The position numbers and the translations under genes were made by a program. The notes below the pieces were generated by a model. The model ran no database searches. It worked only from the letters and a program-made list of their open reading frames with translations, and had not been told where the DNA came from. From Tuctoria greenei (Eukaryota; Streptophyta; Magnoliopsida; Poales; Poaceae): a DNA stretch of 64,000 bases. Positions 52,852 through 64,000 of this stretch are shown piece after piece. Each line of letters opens with the position of its first letter. Position 1 is the stretch's first letter. The stretch covers positions 162,276,929 to 162,340,928 of the forward strand of contig JAYESD010000009.1 in NCBI GenBank assembly GCA_036927565.1. The letters are read 5' to 3'.

Positions 52852-54678
52852 ATCATTGGGAATAGTGTACTTGAAAAGACATATTTTCAAAAATTAGGAT
52901 TCGAGTGAGGAATTAGCTATATGCCCTTATAAGGAATATTATTAGTATAAGATATAAAGGTGGTAAACTAACTTATATGTTATTAATTCCGTAACGATGC
53001 CCCAACGTCAGGTAAGAGGTAAGGTACGCCACCGTAAGCGGATCAATTGCGGTAAGCTCACCATGTGAGAGGTAGCATGGAAGTTTTCCGTGGCTTAGCA
53101 CGGAAATGTTAATAAGAGTCTCTGAAGCTTTCTATGTTTCTAAGAACCTATGACACGCGGTACCCCAGCGTGCTTAAAAGTTAGTGGGAGCCCCCGTCAG
53201 GTGGTGTATAACCCGATAGTATGCATCTGTAGAACCATTCATGTTCTATGGGAGCATGTGAAACACGTATGCCTGAGCGTGTATAAGTCGGATCGTACGG
53301 GAGTCTTTGCTGTACAAACATATTTACAACCATGTACCTCGAGACATGACCTCGCTCGAGGGCGACTCACACCAGAGTCGTATGCATTTATTTTCATATG
53401 TATCATTGTGACTGCTTGTCGTGTTTCCCCGTACCGCCCTTGAGGTGTGAAAGTGTGAAAGGGGATTGTTTGTATTTTGCAGCATTGCCTACGGTAGAAG
53501 ACCGTGTAGGAACCGTTTGCGAGAGAACGATATAGGAACCACCTATAGACGTAACCGGATATACCGGATAGAATTTTCTTTGGTGAGGTACGTAGTACTG
53601 TCAGTATCAAACATGATACTTGACCATCCCCAACGACAGAATGGATGCATAATGTTTTGGAAAGTCCGAATATCAGATGCTGGTAGGTTTGGACTCCGTA
53701 AAAGGGACTCTGACTCAATAGGGTAGATAGAATCAAGATTCTTGATTTCTGGCAGAAGTTGGCTCGACTTCACCGGGTTGTAATCTTGGTTATCTGATAT
53801 ATAACATAAGGGTATCATATATGGATGGAAATCTCGTGAAGACCTCTATAACTTTTCTGTTGATCATCAGGGCAGAAAAGTTTGATAATCTGTTGAAATC
53901 TGGAGTATACTAAAACTGTTCTAGATGACCCTCCCATTGTACCAGTTCCAGTAATATTTCCATAACTCACTGTAGGAACATCTTATGCCTTATTGCGATA
54001 CATGTATGCAAAGGTCAGAAGCATATCTACAGGTTTGGTGTTTAGAGTTTTTCCTAATTCAATTTGAGTCAAATCAAATTTGGAAATCAAAACAGTGAAC
54101 TGCAGGACTGCTGGTGCAAACCAGTCAGTTCAACTGTTTAGTTTGGATAGTTATAACGTTTAATCCAGAATAGTGAAATAATCACATATATACATTTTTG
54201 GAAAACTTAGGAAGTCCTCTATCAACTTTATTTTGCATTCATGATCTTAATCTGGGTACATCTGTGTCTAATTCCATTTGTCGCAAACTTGGTTCTGGCA
54301 ATCCAGAACTTGAAGCAGTTTGCACATGTTTGTGAATTTGCGCGCGATCCCTGTATAACAAACTTTTCGGGGGGTAACTCTTTTACTTCTGGATTGTTAA
54401 CTTGATGTTATACAATGTTTATTTTGTCATTACCTCAAAATATTGTCATGATATCCCTGTATAAATTGTGGACATCACTACATATACAGGGGAGGTTCTG
54501 TCAAAATTTCCAGAAAATATGTGTCAACTTAAAACCTGTATAGATTCTATTTCCTAGCTCACTTGTAGCTGTATGGGTACAATCTGGAAAGGTTGTGAAG
54601 TGTACTACAACCTTGGTATTCAACTCCACCTCTGATTCTGACAATTCCTGTATGAAACTGTGGTGTTTATACAGGAAG
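52852..54678 (+). other. Long leader of dimer copy 2
   Basis: As in copy 1 but with about 147 bp extra at 53720-53866. The G run is only 6. No conserved ORF. Confidence 0.6.
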
Positions 54679-55644
54679 ATGGCAGCAGAGATGATCCGAT
54701 TACCTAACGGTTGGGTGCACACGACGTGCACTGGCCAAGGCGGGTTTCCAGATTTGTTTGTCTTGCTGATAAACCAGTGCGGATATGAGGAGGTGCCTAG
54801 CTATTGGGGAAAGGAATTCCATGACAACAGGGTGAAGAGGTGTGTCATCTACGTCGACGTGCCTGCTGGTCCACCAAGCAACGGATGGGCCTCCTTTTCT
54901 ATCAAAACAAGGGATGTTCTATTGGAAGAAACATGGTGCTTCGCCGCAAGTGTTGCTATGGGGAGGTTTTGCAAGCTTCACCATCGTCAGCTAGTGGGTA
55001 CTCCGTATGAGTTCTTTCCGGTCAGCGGTAGAGCCGCTGAAGAGTGGGCTAACCGATTGATTGCAGATTATGAACTCTGCGGTGGAACATTGGTGACAGC
55101 CTTAGCGGTGTATGCATCGGCATCACGTCGCGAAAATGGCACCCAGAAGGCGTGCATTAAGGAGTTGGTGGATAATCTGAGGGAAACCATAATTCGAGGG
55201 GATCATTTTGAGCGTGAAAATAATTCGCTTAGAACCTCGATTGCTCCTCTCAACCGACGTCTCCGCTTCAAAGAAGAGCAGTATGAGCTAATTGCTCAAG
55301 ATCTGTCAGAGGCTCGTGGAGAAACTCAAGAGATGGAGACTGAGTTGGAGGCAAGTTTACTTAATGTGCACCAGCTGGGTACTCAGTTGAGCACGATGAT
55401 TGAAGATCGGGATTGGTCCAGAGTGGAGGCTCAGGACTGGAAAACCAGTTGTGAACAGGCCCAGCAGGAACTCGACGGCTTTAGGATGTTTATGGTGCAG
55501 ACCGATGTACAAGCATTGACTATCACAAAAGCATCGATAATGGTCGAGGCAGCAACTTCTACTTCAGCACCCGTACCGGTGGTGCCCAATCCTGAGGATG
55601 ACGAGGAAGAAGAAGATCCTGAAGAAGTCGAGTTCTATCCTTAG
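54679..55644 (+). CDS. Extra coiled-coil ORF upstream of gag, copy 2
   Basis: Same 321-residue length as the frame at 42669, with no indel. By hand count there are 19 amino-acid differences and about 11 silent changes between the two, so any purifying selection is weak at most. Domain layout is the same: globular N-terminal half, central coiled coil, acidic C-terminus. No named domain. The ATG follows 'ttatacaggaag', which also resembles a splice acceptor; that is not tested. Confidence 0.6.
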   Translation: MAAEMIRLPNGWVHTTCTGQGGFPDLFVLLINQCGYEEVPSYWGKEFHDNRVKRCVIYVDVPAGPPSNGWASFSIKTRDVLLEETWCFAASVAMGRFCKLHHRQLVGTPYEFFPVSGRAAEEWANRLIADYELCGGTLVTALAVYASASRRENGTQKACIKELVDNLRETIIRGDHFERENNSLRTSIAPLNRRLRFKEEQYELIAQDLSEARGETQEMETELEASLLNVHQLGTQLSTMIEDRDWSRVEAQDWKTSCEQAQQELDGFRMFMVQTDVQALTITKASIMVEAATSTSAPVPVVPNPEDDEEEEDPEEVEFYP

Positions 55645-56005
55645 GGGATAGTGGTTGTGTTATTAACCACTATAGGCAAGGAGTAGTGTGGTGTAATAAG
55701 CACTACCAGTATTTTGTGACTTTATGAGTCTTGTTGTGAATAGTAGCAAGGTGTGTGTATGACAACATAGACATAACGTCTTGTGGTGACCAATCATAGA
55801 TGAGACAACTTCTATAGATGAAGTTTGTCCATTTTGGAGTTCTATTGTAACTTGGACCCGAGATAATATAGATTGTACAAAGCTTGTACTTTATCAATTT
55901 ATGTGAATGTTGTGTATTATCTATTGTTGTCTATCGCATTATTATTTATATGGAAGGATGAACTTCAGGCAATGAGACTTATGGTGTAAATAGTTGTATT
56001 GCAGC
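55645..56005 (+). other. Spacer between extra ORF and gag, copy 2
   Basis: Equivalent of 43635-44005, about 10 bp shorter through loss of one 'tggtgtctta'-like repeat near 55985. No ORF. Confidence 0.5.
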
Positions 56006-57170
56006 ATGGTGCATACACGTACATCCCAGGAAGTGGGAGGCTCAAGTGGGGGACAGGGGGATGACACACCACCCCCGGGGCAGAGCACACCCCAGACGCA
56101 GCCACCTCCACCACCTCCACCTACACTTCCCAGAAGGCTCGCGGAGGTTCTCGCAGCAGTGCTCGGCTCGCGTGATGAGCAAACCGAGTTGTTGCGGACC
56201 CTGGTACATCATTCATCCCGTCAAGGGGGACGACGAGCTGAGGGGCCATGTCAGCGATATCCGAGTTCCTAATCGGATTTAACATCGACGCATCCGCCGG
56301 TCTTCAGGGAGGCCGACGAACCTTTGGAGGCGGACAACTGGCTCCGCTCCATTGAAGGGAAGTTCGGTTTACTCGAGGTAACCGAACAACAGAACACTCT
56401 GTTTGCAGCTCAACAACTGCTGGGTTCTGCTGGTGCGTGGTGGGCAAACTACCTCGCCGTAGGCTATGTCGTGAGCTGGGCAGAATTCCGGGAGGCGTTC
56501 TGTGCCTACCATATCCCTCCCGGGATTATGAGGAGGAATCTTCAAGAGTTCTTAGATCTAAAGCAGGGAGGAAGGAGTGCTTACGAGTACTCCAAGACCT
56601 TCAACCACTTGGCCCAGTATGCACAGGACCAAGTGAACACGGAAGACAGGAAGCAAGAGTGCTTCTACCGGGCTTTGAACCCCAAGATGAAGGACAAGCT
56701 TGCCTTGTTCAACCGCAGCAGCTTCAACAATATTGTCAACACCGCGATCGTACAAGAGGACGCTACTCGAGAGCTGTCCTCAGACAAGAAGAAGAGGAGT
56801 GCTCCACAGGGCGGCGGAGGTGGTGCTCCTCAAAAGTACCGAATGGTGTATCGATCACCATCTGACCAGAGGTGGCAACCGCCATCGCGACCACCGATGT
56901 TCAGTGGTCGCCAGTTCAGCAACACCGGTTTCCGACCGCAGTAGCAGCAGGGGATGATCCCACGTGCACTTCCACCTCCACCGCGTGCATCGGGATTCCG
57001 TCCTCCCATTCGTACCGGCCAAACCCCGTATACGTGTTTCACGTGTGGACGCACGGGGCACTTCGACAAGGACTGCCCACAGAGTAGGCAGGGCGGAAGA
57101 CAGTCATCATACCAGGGCGCCAACCAGCCCCGCAACCAGCCCAAGAAGCCATTCCTTAGACTCCGCAACA
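56006..57170 (+). pseudogene. gag: Gag of Gypsy dimer copy 2
   Basis: ATG at 56006. The frame is closed by TAA near 56270, then open from about 56324 (EADNWLRSIEGKFGLL) through the capsid domain (SAGAWWANYLAVGYVVSWAEF, SAYEYSKTFNHLAQYAQ) to TAG at 56942, then open again through the CCHC knuckle (CFTCGRTGHFDKDC). Fewer stops than copy 1. It lacks two codons present in copy 1 near 56460 ('RPT'). Confidence 0.85.
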
Positions 57171-57439
57171 TCCACCACCTCGCCATTGAGGACGTTCCGA
57201 ATGGCGCACCCGTACTCACGAGTACGTTTTATATCTTTGATCATCCCGTAGTCATACTCTTTGACTCCGGAGCTTCCCACAATGTCATTAGCAAGTCTTT
57301 TGTCATTAAAAGTCAGTTGCCTATTATCTCCACAAAAATTCCGTATGTGATATGCACTCCGGCAGGCAAGACAATAACAAATGAAATGGTTCCTGGGATA
57401 CCACTTAACCTAGGGGGGACTATATATCTTCGCTTCTGA
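57171..57439 (+). pseudogene. pol: Aspartic protease, copy 2
   Basis: DSGASHNVISKSF active site as in copy 1. A 4-bp loss near 57430 shifts the frame (IYLRF then stop), and the end of the protease continues in the next segment (MGMAWLQYHGAILDLVP). Confidence 0.82.
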
Positions 57440-57468
57440 TACTGGAGAATCAGAAGCTAGATGTCATC

Positions 57469-59158
57469 TTGGGAATGGCGTGGTTACAATACCATGGTGC
57501 TATTCTAGATCTCGTTCCTCAAAAAATATATGTATATTCTCTAGTTCATCCTTCCCAAGTCCTCAATCTTGAGAGAATCATTCTAGTGAACCCATCTACT
57601 CACAATACCGAGGTTATTGAACTTAAGGATATTACAGTAGTATGTGAGTATCCAGACGTGTTTCCCGAAGATCTTCCTGGTATGCCACCAGAAGGGGACA
57701 TAGAGTTCAAGATTGAGCTTGTACCGGGAACAGTGCCAATCTCAAGGCAATCCTACAAGATGGGACCCAAGGAACTTGCAGAACTGAAGGAGAAGTTAAC
57801 GGAACTTGAGAACAAGGGTTTCATTCATCCAAGTTCATCATCATGGTGCTGTTCTGCATTGTTCGTGGAGAAGAAAGATAAGACCTTGAGACTATGTGTG
57901 CACTATCATCCACTCAATGCTGTCACTATCAAAAACAAGTATCCACTACCACACATTGATATTCTTTTCGATCAACTAGTGGGTGCTAAAGTATTTTCTA
58001 AGATGGATCTTCGTTCTGGTTATCATCAGATTAGAATCCGGCCAGAAGATATACCAAAGACAACATTCTCGATGAGGTATGGACTGTATGAATACCTTGT
58101 CAGGTCCTTCGGATTGACCAATGCACCGGCTCATTTCATGTATCTCATGAACTCGGTGTTCATGTCGGAACTGGACAAGTTTGTCGTGGTCTTCATTGAT
58201 GACATCCTTGTGTATTCGAAATCCGAAGAAGAACATGCTCAACACTTGCGTATCGTGCTTCAATGATTACGGGATCACCAGCTATATGCCAAGTTCAGCA
58301 AGTGTGAATTCTGGATCAGCCAAGTGCCATTTTTAGGGCACATGATATCCGCAGAAGGGATTGCAGTTGATCCAAGCAAGATAAAGCAAGTACTCATATG
58401 GGAGTCTCCAAAGTATGTACATGAAGTTCGAAGTTTCCTAGGTTTAGCTGGGTATTACCGGAGGTTCATTCTCAATTTCTCGAAAATAGCTAAACCAATG
58501 ACAGAACTTCTGAAGAAGGGGAAGAAGTATGTATGGACAGAGGCATGTGAGGGAGGTTTCCATGCATTGCTAAAACACCTCACAACGGCACCAGTATTAG
58601 CTCAACCGGAAACAACCAAATGTTTTGACGTGTATTGTGATGCATAAGGAATTGGTTTGGGTTGTGTGCTAATGTAGGACAGACGAGTGACCGCTTACGG
58701 ATCACGGCAGCTTTAGAACCATGAGCAGCACTATCCGACTCATGATCTAGAGCTCGCTGCTATGGTACTAGCATTGAAGATGTGGAGACATTATCTACTG
58801 GGTAATCTAGTACATCTCTACACCGATCACAAGAGCCTGAAGTACATCTTCACCCAAAAGGACTTAAATATGCGACAGCGTAGATGGTTGGAATTAATCA
58901 GGGATTATGAGATTGAGATCCACTACCATCCAGGCAAGGCGAATGTAGTTGCATATGCTCTGAGCCGCAAGTCCCATATCAACAATATTTCCATCACCTC
59001 AATAGGAGAAGAAGAACCGAGTCTCTACTTGGTTCCATATGGGGCACTCTACAACCTAGCTCTCATTCCTACTATCAGGGAGGATGTAGCAGCTCAGAAG
59101 GAGGACAAAGGGATGTCGCACATTCGGCAAAGAATGAAAAAGGGGGAGATGAAATGTT
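57469..59158 (+). pseudogene. pol: Reverse transcriptase and RNase H, copy 2
   Basis: One open frame (57469-58266) covers the protease end, the RT fingers (EYPDVFPEDLPGMPPEG, LRLCVHYHPLNAV) and palm with FIDD at 58192-58203. A conserved-site change, VDNRPL to VHYHPL, affects a usually invariant Asp/Asn/Arg block. Stops follow at about 58264, 58645, 58675 and 58711. RNase H continues with LYTDHKSLKYIFTQKDL (intact TDHKSL, unlike copy 1) and NVVAYALSRKS, where the usual Asp of 'ADALSR' is Tyr. Confidence 0.87.
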
Positions 59159-59160
59159 TC

Positions 59161-60506
59161 CGATGTGATGATGAAGGTACCCTCTCGTTTAAAAACCACA
59201 TAGTGGTACCCCGGAACATGGAACTTCGGAAGAAGATACTAGATGAGGCTCATTTATCCAAGTATTCCATTCATCTGGAAAGTAACAAAATGTACCAAGA
59301 CTTGAGAAAGAAGTTATGGTGGACTCGGATGACGAGAGAAGTAGCAACATACATATCCGAATGTGATACGTGTTGACAAGTGAAGGCCGACCATATGAAG
59401 GAAGTTGGACAGCTTCAGCCTTTAAGCATACCAACTTGGAAATGGGAGGATATCAGCATGGATTTCATTGTTGGGTTGCCTCCTACTTTCCATAAGCACG
59501 ACTCAATTTGGGTGATCATTGACCGGTTGACCAAATCAGCTCATTTCATATCGGTCAGTGTCGAGTATGATGCAAAGCGGTATGCAGAACTTTATATCTC
59601 TAGAATCTTGTGCCTACATGGTGTACCCTGCACTATCATTTCAGATCGTGGATCTATTTTTGTTGCTCGATTTTGGGAGCATCTCCATGATGCATTGGGT
59701 ACCAAACTGATTTGGAGCTCGGCTTATCACCTCAGACTGATGGACAGACCAAGCGGGTGAATCAAGTGCTTGAGGTTATGCTTTGTGCCTGTGCCATCCA
59801 CCATGGTAGGAACTAGGATGATCATCTACCATTGGCGGAATTTTTGTACAACAACGATTACCAGGCTAGCATCCAGATGGCGCCATATGAAGCTCTTTAT
59901 GGCCGGAAGTGTCACACACCCTTGAACTCGTGCGAATCTGGTGAACGAGTGGTATATGGCATCGACTTGCTAAATGAAGCTGAAGAGCAAGTATGCCTTA
60001 TTCAAGGAAATCTCAAAGCTGCCCAGTCTCGTCAGAAGAGCTATGCGGACAAACGACGTCGACCTCTTCACTTCGAGGTTGGGGATCAAGTTTAGCTCCG
60101 GGTATCCCGAATGAAGGGAATTCATCGATTCAGAGTGTAAGGGAAGCTAGCTCCACGTTTCATTGGGATGTTCACAATAATCAAAAGACGCGGACCTATG
60201 GAATATCAACTGAAGTTACCGCCGTTGCTGGCAGGGGTCCACAATGTGTTTCACATTTCTCAGTCGTAGAAATGTCTCAAAGCCCCAGCGAATGTATGTA
60301 TTGAGGATTCGGACGCTCTCCAACCAGATCTTACGTATTTTGAGCATCCAACCCAGATCGTTGATGAGAAAACTCGCACCACAAGGAGGTGCACCTTGCA
60401 TTTCTACAAGGTCTTGTGGATCAACCACAGTGTTGAAGAAGCCACGTGGGAAAGCGAGGAATATCTTGAAACGAACTATCCAGACTTGTTAGCGGCACTT
60501 GTTTAG
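59161..60506 (+). pseudogene. pol: Integrase and chromodomain, copy 2
   Basis: Zinc region (EAHLSKYSIHLES, SECDTC then TGA at 59374-59376). The core has the first catalytic block DISMDFIVGLPPTF and SDRGSIFVARF. A one-base loss near 59729 shifts the frame before the Glu block, and a TAG lies near 59816. Another stop occurs at 60093 (GDQV then TAG). The chromodomain (FYKVLWINHSVEEATWESEEYL) ends at TAG 60504-60506. Confidence 0.85.
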
Positions 60507-60553
60507 TAGATCTTTACCTTTAGCCTTTCCTTTGTAATCTCGGGACGAGATTC

Positions 60554-60570
60554 TTTTAAGGGGGGAGGAA
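60554..60570 (+). other. Polypurine tract before LTR 3
   Basis: 'ttttaaggggggaggaa' directly before TGTAAAATCC. Confidence 0.8.
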
Positions 60571-63402
60571 TGTAAAATCCCACTTTTTCCTTTCATGTGA
60601 AGTTTAGCTACAAGTTGTTTATCAAATATAATGGAGTTCAATATAGTTGTGCAAATGAACTTGACCTCACTAAAAAGTTTTCTTTCTACTCATGTTTAAT
60701 TTTACTAACATGAGGATTGGACTTCACCACTAATCCTAGAACCAGTTTAACTAAACCTTCCTGCAAAGTTGGGAATTTAATTGAATGATATGGCTAGGGC
60801 AAAATTATATTGCAGCATCAAAACAAATGTAATTTGAGTATGTTGCTATGTATATCTGGCCCTGTCAAAAAGATTCAAATCCAAGGCTCCAAATTTTTCC
60901 TTGGCCTCTTAGATATTTTAAATAGCTTCTCATAAAATTTTTAAGATTTTTGAAGTACGTCTTCCACTTAGTTGGACACGTACAAAAGATTCCTTTCGCG
61001 TCGATCTCAAATTTAGCTTTGCACTGAACCTTGCCCAAATCAACCCACAATTTTTCCTAAGACCTTTTATGGTTTAGTGAGCTTTGTTTCAAAGTTTGGG
61101 GATTTATGGACCTCAGCTACTATTTGTTTCAATAAGGTTTATAAACATGTTTGAATTCAAATTTGATTGTGAGTTTGAAACAAACTATGTCCAAATTGAA
61201 ATCTGATTGCAGATTCGGGATCCTCATTTTTTTCTTAGCCTGTCTGTAAATTTTGGGAATTTTTGGACGATGTTTGAGGTGGAATCTAGAGGAACAGATA
61301 AGGGAGAGTGGTGGGGCCCACATGTCAGCCAGGGGGACCGTTTAACCGCCCTGTTTTCTTTCTCCGCACGACACCGCGATGGCTGCATGCTGCCAGCGCG
61401 CCGTTCGGCCGTCGTTCGCCTCCAGCTGCCCTGCTCCTCCTTATCTACTGCGGTAAAGGCTATATATTCACCCCACTGTTGACCGAAGTCCCTCCTCGGT
61501 TCACTTTTCGCTCGCGCCGCGCCATTTCTCGCCGCCGCGACCACCTCAGTTCTGCCTGGCGCCTCTCAGCCTCGCCACTGATACAAGCCTCCCCGTCCTC
61601 CGCAGTCTATAGGAAAAAGGTGTGCCATGATCTCGTGTAGCTTCTGGTTAAATTTGAACTCATATCGTGCATCCTAGCGTCCGTATTCCGTGAATTACCA
61701 AAGCATTTTTATAGCTTCAAAGCTAGTTCGTCGGTTTAATTCCGATTGTATGTACAATAATTCTTTGATCCAGTTGGACGACAAGATCTACGTATCCTAG
61801 CGCACCTTCCCTCCAAAAATCAGAAAGAACCATCGACTAATTAACGAGTTATCCGATTTCCCCTTCCGCCATTAATGGAGCTCGGTTCACCGTCGACCTT
61901 GGTGTTGCTGGCTATGGCACGCGCTCTAGACCCTCCTAAACTCTTTCCCATGCTTCCAAGATACTTCCCGAACTTTCAAATGAGAGTTTTCACTAGGAAA
62001 TCAAAGGTCTCGACATAACCGAAACCCTAGCACCTGCCGCCGCCATCGGGAGTGGTTTTCCGGTCACCCATCGCCGTCGGGAGTTACTCCAGCGTGTTCC
62101 CCGCGCGATACTAGGGTGGGGCGGCGAGTACCGAGACCTCCCGTGGGCCGGAAGCCATCGCCGGCGAGAACGCCGCCTCGCGCCGGCGAAGAGCGCCGCC
62201 GCTCGAGCCCGTGGCCAGAGGTTGAAGAAGGCAGGGACGCGGGTCCCACCTGCCAGTGAGCGTAGTGCGGCCGGGATCAGCCTGTGGCCAGGGATCTTCT
62301 GTGGCCGTGTGGAAATATTTATAGCCTCCAGTGTGGCTGACTCCTGGTTGGCTGATTTAAAATCCAGTGGGCCCAGGCGCCAAATTTAAAAGCTGCAATT
62401 TCCAAATATATGCAGAACCATTTCCAAAGTTGAAAAATCAATATCTCTTTGTAGACTGCTCCAAAAATCTTCAAACAAATTTTGTTTGAAAGCCCTTGAG
62501 CTCTAGTTTCTGTGAGTACCAATTAGGTTCTGTTAAACTTAGTTTTAAATTCTGTAGGAAACATTCTTTCCAAATGCAAATACAATTTTTCCAGGTGAAT
62601 TTTCCACTGGAAAAATCCCCAAAACTCACATAAAATACATTGTCCTGTTATTGATTAGCAGAACAAGTTTGGGAGCAATTGCACCTGTATAACCCTTTGA
62701 ATAATTCAATTACCTTTTCAGTCATTGAATTATTACAGATGTTCAGTTGCTTTATTATGTCCCAAATTTGGACTGAACCTTCCATTAGTCATAGACTAGT
62801 TCTTGTAAAAATCTGGGATTTAATTAACTTAATCTCCTAGTACTATTTCAGTTTCCAACTGAATATTGATTGAAAAGCTAAAATTCAATTATCAAATAAT
62901 TCCATAAATTCTTGCCAACTTTGAAATTCAATAACTCCTTCACCAAGGCTTAGAAATTTATGAAACCAATTTTGCTAGAATCAGGACAACCTCCTCTATC
63001 ATATCATCAACTGGCAGCTACGTTCAAGCTACAGTTCTTCTCTAAAATTCTTGGGAATTTATTGCTTACCATAATTTTAGAGACAACAAACTATTTTATT
63101 CATCTCCTGTTCTTTGCCAGAGCTTCTATCATATTCCTTAGTATCTACCATCAAAGTCCCAAAGCCAATTAAGATCATTATCATATAATGATCGCCATAG
63201 ATTAAATTATGGTCTTGGTAGTAATTACTTTTCAAAGTCATTCATATACATATTATATGCATATCGTGTAGTGACCGAAGTCTAGGAGGAACCCGAGGCC
63301 TTGGAGGTACACCTGCTGGATACTTACATAGACTCCGACCAGCATCCAGGCAAGCCCTGGTTTGCATTTAAGTTGTTTGTAAAGTTTTGCTTTATCACTA
63401 TG
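60571..63402 (+). repeat. Gypsy dimer LTR 3 (partial, 2832 bp visible)
   Basis: Aligned with LTR 1 and LTR 2 from TGTAAAATCC to 'gctttatcactatg', about two thirds of the full length, where a LINE interrupts it. The remaining ~1.4 kb should lie beyond the LINE, outside the window. Confidence 0.9.
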
Positions 63403-64000
63403 TTTTTTTTAGCACAAACTGCAGGGGAAGCCCCCGCAGCATATATATTGATGAAAGTACCAATAGGTAGCAAAAATTACAATAAAGTAGCCACAGTGAT
63501 TGATAAATTTGAGAGGTATGATTTTTCCTGAGATAGGAAAAGATCCTAAACACTCCCAATCCAATCCTCCAAATTAGCCCTATCTAATTCCCGCAAACGG
63601 CAACACTGGGCCGTTAGAGATGCACTGAAGCAATTTTTCCAAGCTGCGACCGTTGGTTGCACATCTCTAAATATTTTTGCATTTCTTTGCTTCCAAATTT
63701 CCCAAGCTGCGTTTGCAAATACTTCCATAAAGCAGGATCGGTTCCAGTCATGCTTGGCTGCAGCAATGGTGTCAAAGAAGTAGAGGTCATGATCCCACGC
63801 AATGCCAATGATGTTCCAGCAAGAGGTACTGTGAAGGGACACATGAAGAATAGATGGTAGGTGGTTTCCTTCGTTTATGTGTCGCAGAGGACGCAAGAAT
63901 AATCATTTCCTTCAATGCTTAAATTTTTCCATTTAAGCAAATTTCTGGAGTTGAGCCTATCTCGAAATAGTAGCCAGGTGAAGATTTTGATTTTATGCAA
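63403..64000 (-). mobile_element. LINE (non-LTR) retrotransposon 3' end, minus strand
   Basis: An 8-T run at 63403-63410 is the complement of a short poly(A) tail, joined to an unrelated 3' UTR ('agtttgtgct' next to the tail on the minus strand). The element enters LTR 3 just after 'atcactatg'. It continues past the window edge. The 5' part, RT domain and second target duplication are not visible. Confidence 0.8.
63546..64000 (-). pseudogene. LINE ORF2 C-terminus (zf-RVT region)
   Basis: The minus strand shows the plant LINE C-terminal zinc-binding region: IFTWLLFRDRLNSRNLLKW, then SCVLCD, then HLPSILHVSLHSTSCWNI, EIWKQRNAKIF and the end LEDWIGSV. One stop or frame change occurs between the CVLCD part (about 63890-63900) and the following segment, so the copy is at least slightly decayed. 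RT and endonuclease lie outside the window. Confidence 0.78.

Larger units (their letters stand above)
36751..63402 (+). mobile_element. Tandem dimer of a chromodomain Gypsy retrotransposon (LTR-int-LTR-int-LTR)
   Basis: Three direct LTR copies start at 36751, 48584 and 60571 with TGTAAAATCCCAC and enclose two internal regions (40975-48583 and 52836-60570) in the same orientation. Each internal region has a Met-tRNA primer site, long leader, extra ORF, gag, protease, RT, RNase H, integrase and chromodomain, then a polypurine tract. Both copies are disabled, mostly by private mutations. The third LTR is interrupted by a LINE at 63403. Such arrays arise by unequal recombination between LTRs or during integration. 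The target duplication could not be tested because the right end is outside the window. Confidence 0.92.

Overview
This is a transposon-dense stretch of plant nuclear DNA, almost certainly from a grass (Poaceae). It carries Sirevirus-type Copia, Tat-type and chromodomain (Tekay-like) Gypsy LTR retrotransposons, a CACTA element with 'acaggcggt' subterminal repeats, and short Stowaway-type MITEs with TA target duplications. The species cannot be fixed from the sequence alone. No rRNA, tRNA, CRISPR array or bacterial-style operon was seen. The only host gene I can support is a small family of secreted cysteine-rich peptides.

Layout. (1) 1-4746 and 26100-27383: remnants of a three-copy local duplication of a cysteine-rich peptide locus on the minus strand. 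Copy B (3476-3831) is intact, with two exons and 88 residues. Copy A (1760-2092) is frameshifted, and a 1342-bp CACTA element (402-1743, TSD CAG) sits in its 3' coding end. Copy C keeps only flanks. (2) 4747-24721: a complete Sirevirus (TSD GTGTG) with gag, pol, an env-like third ORF and multiple polypurine tracts. A younger chromodomain Gypsy element in the opposite orientation (8155-16080, TSD GATTC) interrupts its gag; that element keeps gag-protease but has lost RT, RNase H and most of integrase. (3) 24722-28732: a probable LTR fragment, a CACTA left end fused to a decayed SNF2-helicase (CLSY/DRD1-like) gene fragment containing a 52-bp inverted duplication, nested MITEs and a ~165-bp tandem repeat. 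(4) 28733-36750: two Tat-type LTRs head to head, the right one followed by a decayed Tat gag-pol. (5) 36751-63402: a chromodomain Gypsy tandem dimer, LTR-internal-LTR-internal-LTR, inserted in the Tat integrase. Each internal region has an extra coiled-coil ORF upstream of gag. (6) 63403-64000: the 3' end of a LINE inserted in the third LTR.

Relative ages follow from the nesting. The CRP duplication is oldest; the Sirevirus landed upstream of copy B and the small Gypsy then entered the Sirevirus. On the right, Tat came first, then the Gypsy dimer, then the LINE. Most retroelement ORFs are broken. The clearly open ones are the inner element's gag-protease, the Sirevirus gag (apart from the insertion), most of its env-like ORF, and both copies of the extra ORF.

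The most interesting signals are: the intact cysteine-rich peptide gene and its decaying paralogues; the captured SNF2 fragment with its near-perfect hairpin; arrays of short palindromes in or near the U3 promoters of three unrelated LTR families (CATCGG/CCGATG, CGGACTAGTCCG, and ACACGTGT on a ~55-bp period); an apparent internal promoter region before the env-like ORF; and the conserved extra ORF in the tandem Gypsy dimer.
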